Of a stretch of 16,118 bases of DNA, positions 15,240 through 16,118 are shown in pieces. The stretch is from an uncultured Massilia sp. (GTDB taxonomy: Bacteria > Pseudomonadota > Gammaproteobacteria > Burkholderiales > Burkholderiaceae): contig CAMPHU010000095.1 of NCBI GenBank assembly GCA_946886065.1, positions 1-16,118 of the forward strand, given 5' to 3'. Both the position numbers and the translations under genes were made by a program. The notes under the pieces are model-generated. The model did not search any database, was not told the origin of the DNA, and worked only from the letters and a program-made list of their open reading frames with translations. Numbering within the stretch: the first letter of the stretch is position 1; each line of letters starts with the position of its first letter.

Positions 15240-15662
15240 TTACGCGTCCGCGACGATCAGGCGGTTACCGTGCACCTCGACGATGCGGAAGTCGCCCGGG
15301 TGATCCAGGGCGCCGGGACGCAGTTCGACGTCCCACAGCGCGCCGCGGTACATCACGCGCGCGCGGCGGTCCTGCCATTGCGGCACGCTGACGCGCTGGC
15401 CGATATCGAGATTCACGTTGGGGTCGTTGGCCGCCTCTCCGCGCCCGGCCTTGCCGAAGCGGCTGCGGCGCAGCACCAGGGTGGCTGCCACGCCGACGGC
15501 GGCGGCCACCAGTGTCTGCAGGGGGCCGTTCAATCCCGCCAGCGCCGCCAGGGCGCCGGCGCTCAGCCCGAGCGCGATCATCAACAGGTAGAAGGTGCCG
15601 GTGAACAGTTCGGCGATCACCAGGATGCCGGCGCCGATGAGCCAGATCGTCCAGTCGGACAT
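15240..15662 (-). CDS. short NfeD-like membrane protein
   Basis: A 140-aa protein of the short NfeD class, equivalent to E. coli YbbJ, the usual partner of QmcA. Membrane segments lie at about residues 4-20, 25-43 and 47-64, beginning WTIWLIGAGILVIAELF. After a basic linker (RRSRFGK) comes a C-terminal OB-fold domain of about 60 residues (DIGQRVSVPQWQDRRARVMY to the end). The long serine-protease form of NfeD is absent here. NfeD proteins are thought to help SPFH proteins assemble or recruit partners. The ATG at 15660-15662 has AAGGAG about 8 nt upstream. It is the first gene of an nfeD-qmcA unit, behind the terminator at 15694-15733. Confidence 0.92.
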   Translation of the reverse strand: MSDWTIWLIGAGILVIAELFTGTFYLLMIALGLSAGALAALAGLNGPLQTLVAAAVGVAATLVLRRSRFGKAGRGEAANDPNVNLDIGQRVSVPQWQDRRARVMYRGALWDVELRPGALDHPGDFRIVEVHGNRLIVADA

Positions 15663-15693
15663 GATGGGGTCTCCTTTTATCGATCAGAAAATG

Positions 15694-15733
15694 AAAAAAC
15701 CCCCGTCACCCGAAACGGGTAGCGAGGGTTTTT
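15694..15733. terminator. strong bidirectional intrinsic terminator
   Basis: AAAACCC (15696-15702) pairs with GGGTTTT (15726-15732). An inner perfect stem, ACCCG with CGGGT (15708-15712 and 15716-15720), closes on an AAA loop, with a few mismatches between the two stems. The outer arms give T-runs on both strands. It most likely ends the leftward ppsA transcript, whose stop codon is about 135 nt upstream, and insulates nfeD-qmcA. Confidence 0.85.
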
Positions 15734-15792
15734 GCGAGTTCGTGCAGGGCGGTTTGATGTTTGGTCTAAGCGGCAACGAAATCATTCTCCCC

Positions 15793-15801
15793 AGTGTAGC
15801 A
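15793..15801 (-). promoter_or_regulatory. possible extended -10 promoter between ppsA and the terminator
   Basis: The minus strand reads TGCTACACT, an extended -10 form (TGn before TACACT). Only a weak -35 (TTCCCC at 15817-15822, 18-bp spacer) precedes it. Transcription would start near 15786 and meet the terminator after about 93 nt, so it would make only a short RNA. The match may be chance. Confidence 0.25.
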
Positions 15802-15869
15802 CCCGCGGCCACGACCGGGGAAGTATCGTCTTGCTCAGCCGCATGACCTCTGCGACCGCAGGCAAGCGC

Positions 15870-16118
15870 TTACATGGACGCCAGCTTCTGCCAGGTGTCG
15901 ATCACCGAGTCCGGATTCAGCGACATCGACTCGATGCCCTGCTCCATCAGCCAGACCGCGAAGTCCGGATTGTCCGACGGGCCCTGGCCGCAGATGCCGA
16001 TGTACTTGCCCTGCTCGCGGCAGGCCTTGATGGCCATCGACAGCATCGCCTTCACGGCCGGGTCGCGCTCGTCGAAGTCCTTGGCCAGCAGCTCCATGCC
16101 CGAATCGCGGTCCAGGCC
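15870..16118 (-). CDS. ppsA: phosphoenolpyruvate synthase, C-terminal end only
   Basis: The last 82 codons of PEP synthase, which converts pyruvate and ATP to PEP, AMP and phosphate in gluconeogenesis; the rest lies beyond the right edge. The visible part is the end of the C-terminal PEP-utilising TIM barrel. It runs from GLDRDSGMELLAKDFDERDP through the active-site segment YIGICGQGPSDNPDFAVWL, whose cysteine is the proton donor in this family, to the typical ending GIESMSLNPDSVIDTWQKLA. The closely related pyruvate phosphate dikinase ends differently, so ppsA is preferred. The stop is TAA at 15870-15872. The terminator at 15694-15733 follows. Confidence 0.95.
   Translation of the reverse strand, partial: GLDRDSGMELLAKDFDERDPAVKAMLSMAIKACREQGKYIGICGQGPSDNPDFAVWLMEQGIESMSLNPDSVIDTWQKLASM

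Noticed and set aside
15688..15783. 33-codon minus-strand frame through the terminator
   Set aside because: It has a plausible GGGGAGA upstream but translates the terminator hairpin and its composition looks random.

Overview
The window is high-GC, densely packed chromosomal DNA. It probably comes from a betaproteobacterium of the Oxalobacteraceae (Massilia/Telluria type). This assignment rests on protein character and on the block guaB / DUF4124 / rnfH-ratA / smpB, and was not confirmed by a search. Almost all of it is housekeeping sequence. I see no rRNA, tRNA, CRISPR array, insertion sequence, phage gene or attachment site.

Layout. 1-1165: the 5' four-fifths of guaB (minus), cut by the left edge. 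1316-1834: a secreted DUF4124 protein. 1838-2579: rnfH and ratA (minus, overlapping), divergent from smpB (2677-3126). 3155-4336: a Bcr/CflA-type MFS exporter (minus). 4416-5102: a short single-anchor signal peptidase I (minus). 5263-7849: ppk1 and sixA (plus, overlapping by 29 nt), behind a good Pho box. 7846-10435: ppx followed by a serine-hydrolase lipoprotein gene (minus), converging on sixA. 10544-11898: a PepSY-type membrane reductase gene and a coupled 62-aa membrane protein gene (minus). 12006-14183: a TonB-dependent receptor gene (plus), divergent from the PepSY gene across a Fur-box region. 14283-15662: nfeD and qmcA (minus). 15694-15733: a strong bidirectional terminator. 15870 to the right edge: the 3' end of ppsA (minus).

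Three functional groups stand out. The first is polyphosphate metabolism: ppk1 makes polyP, ppx degrades it, and sixA, a phosphohistidine phosphatase gene, is embedded in the end of ppk1. An 18-nt Pho box 10 bp ahead of a -10 element suggests that PhoB drives ppk1-sixA in phosphate starvation, whereas ppx has its own ordinary sigma70-like promoter. The second is iron acquisition: an outer-membrane siderophore receptor and an inner-membrane PepSY protein fire divergently from promoters that each overlap a Fur-box match, so both should switch on in iron limitation. The third is translation quality control: smpB lies beside ratA-rnfH, as in E. coli.

I did not find a clearly new multi-gene system. 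The observations most worth following are the Pho box and resulting start of ppk1, the ppk1-sixA coupling, the uncharacterised 62-aa membrane protein coupled to the PepSY gene, and a possible short transcript between ppsA and nfeD.
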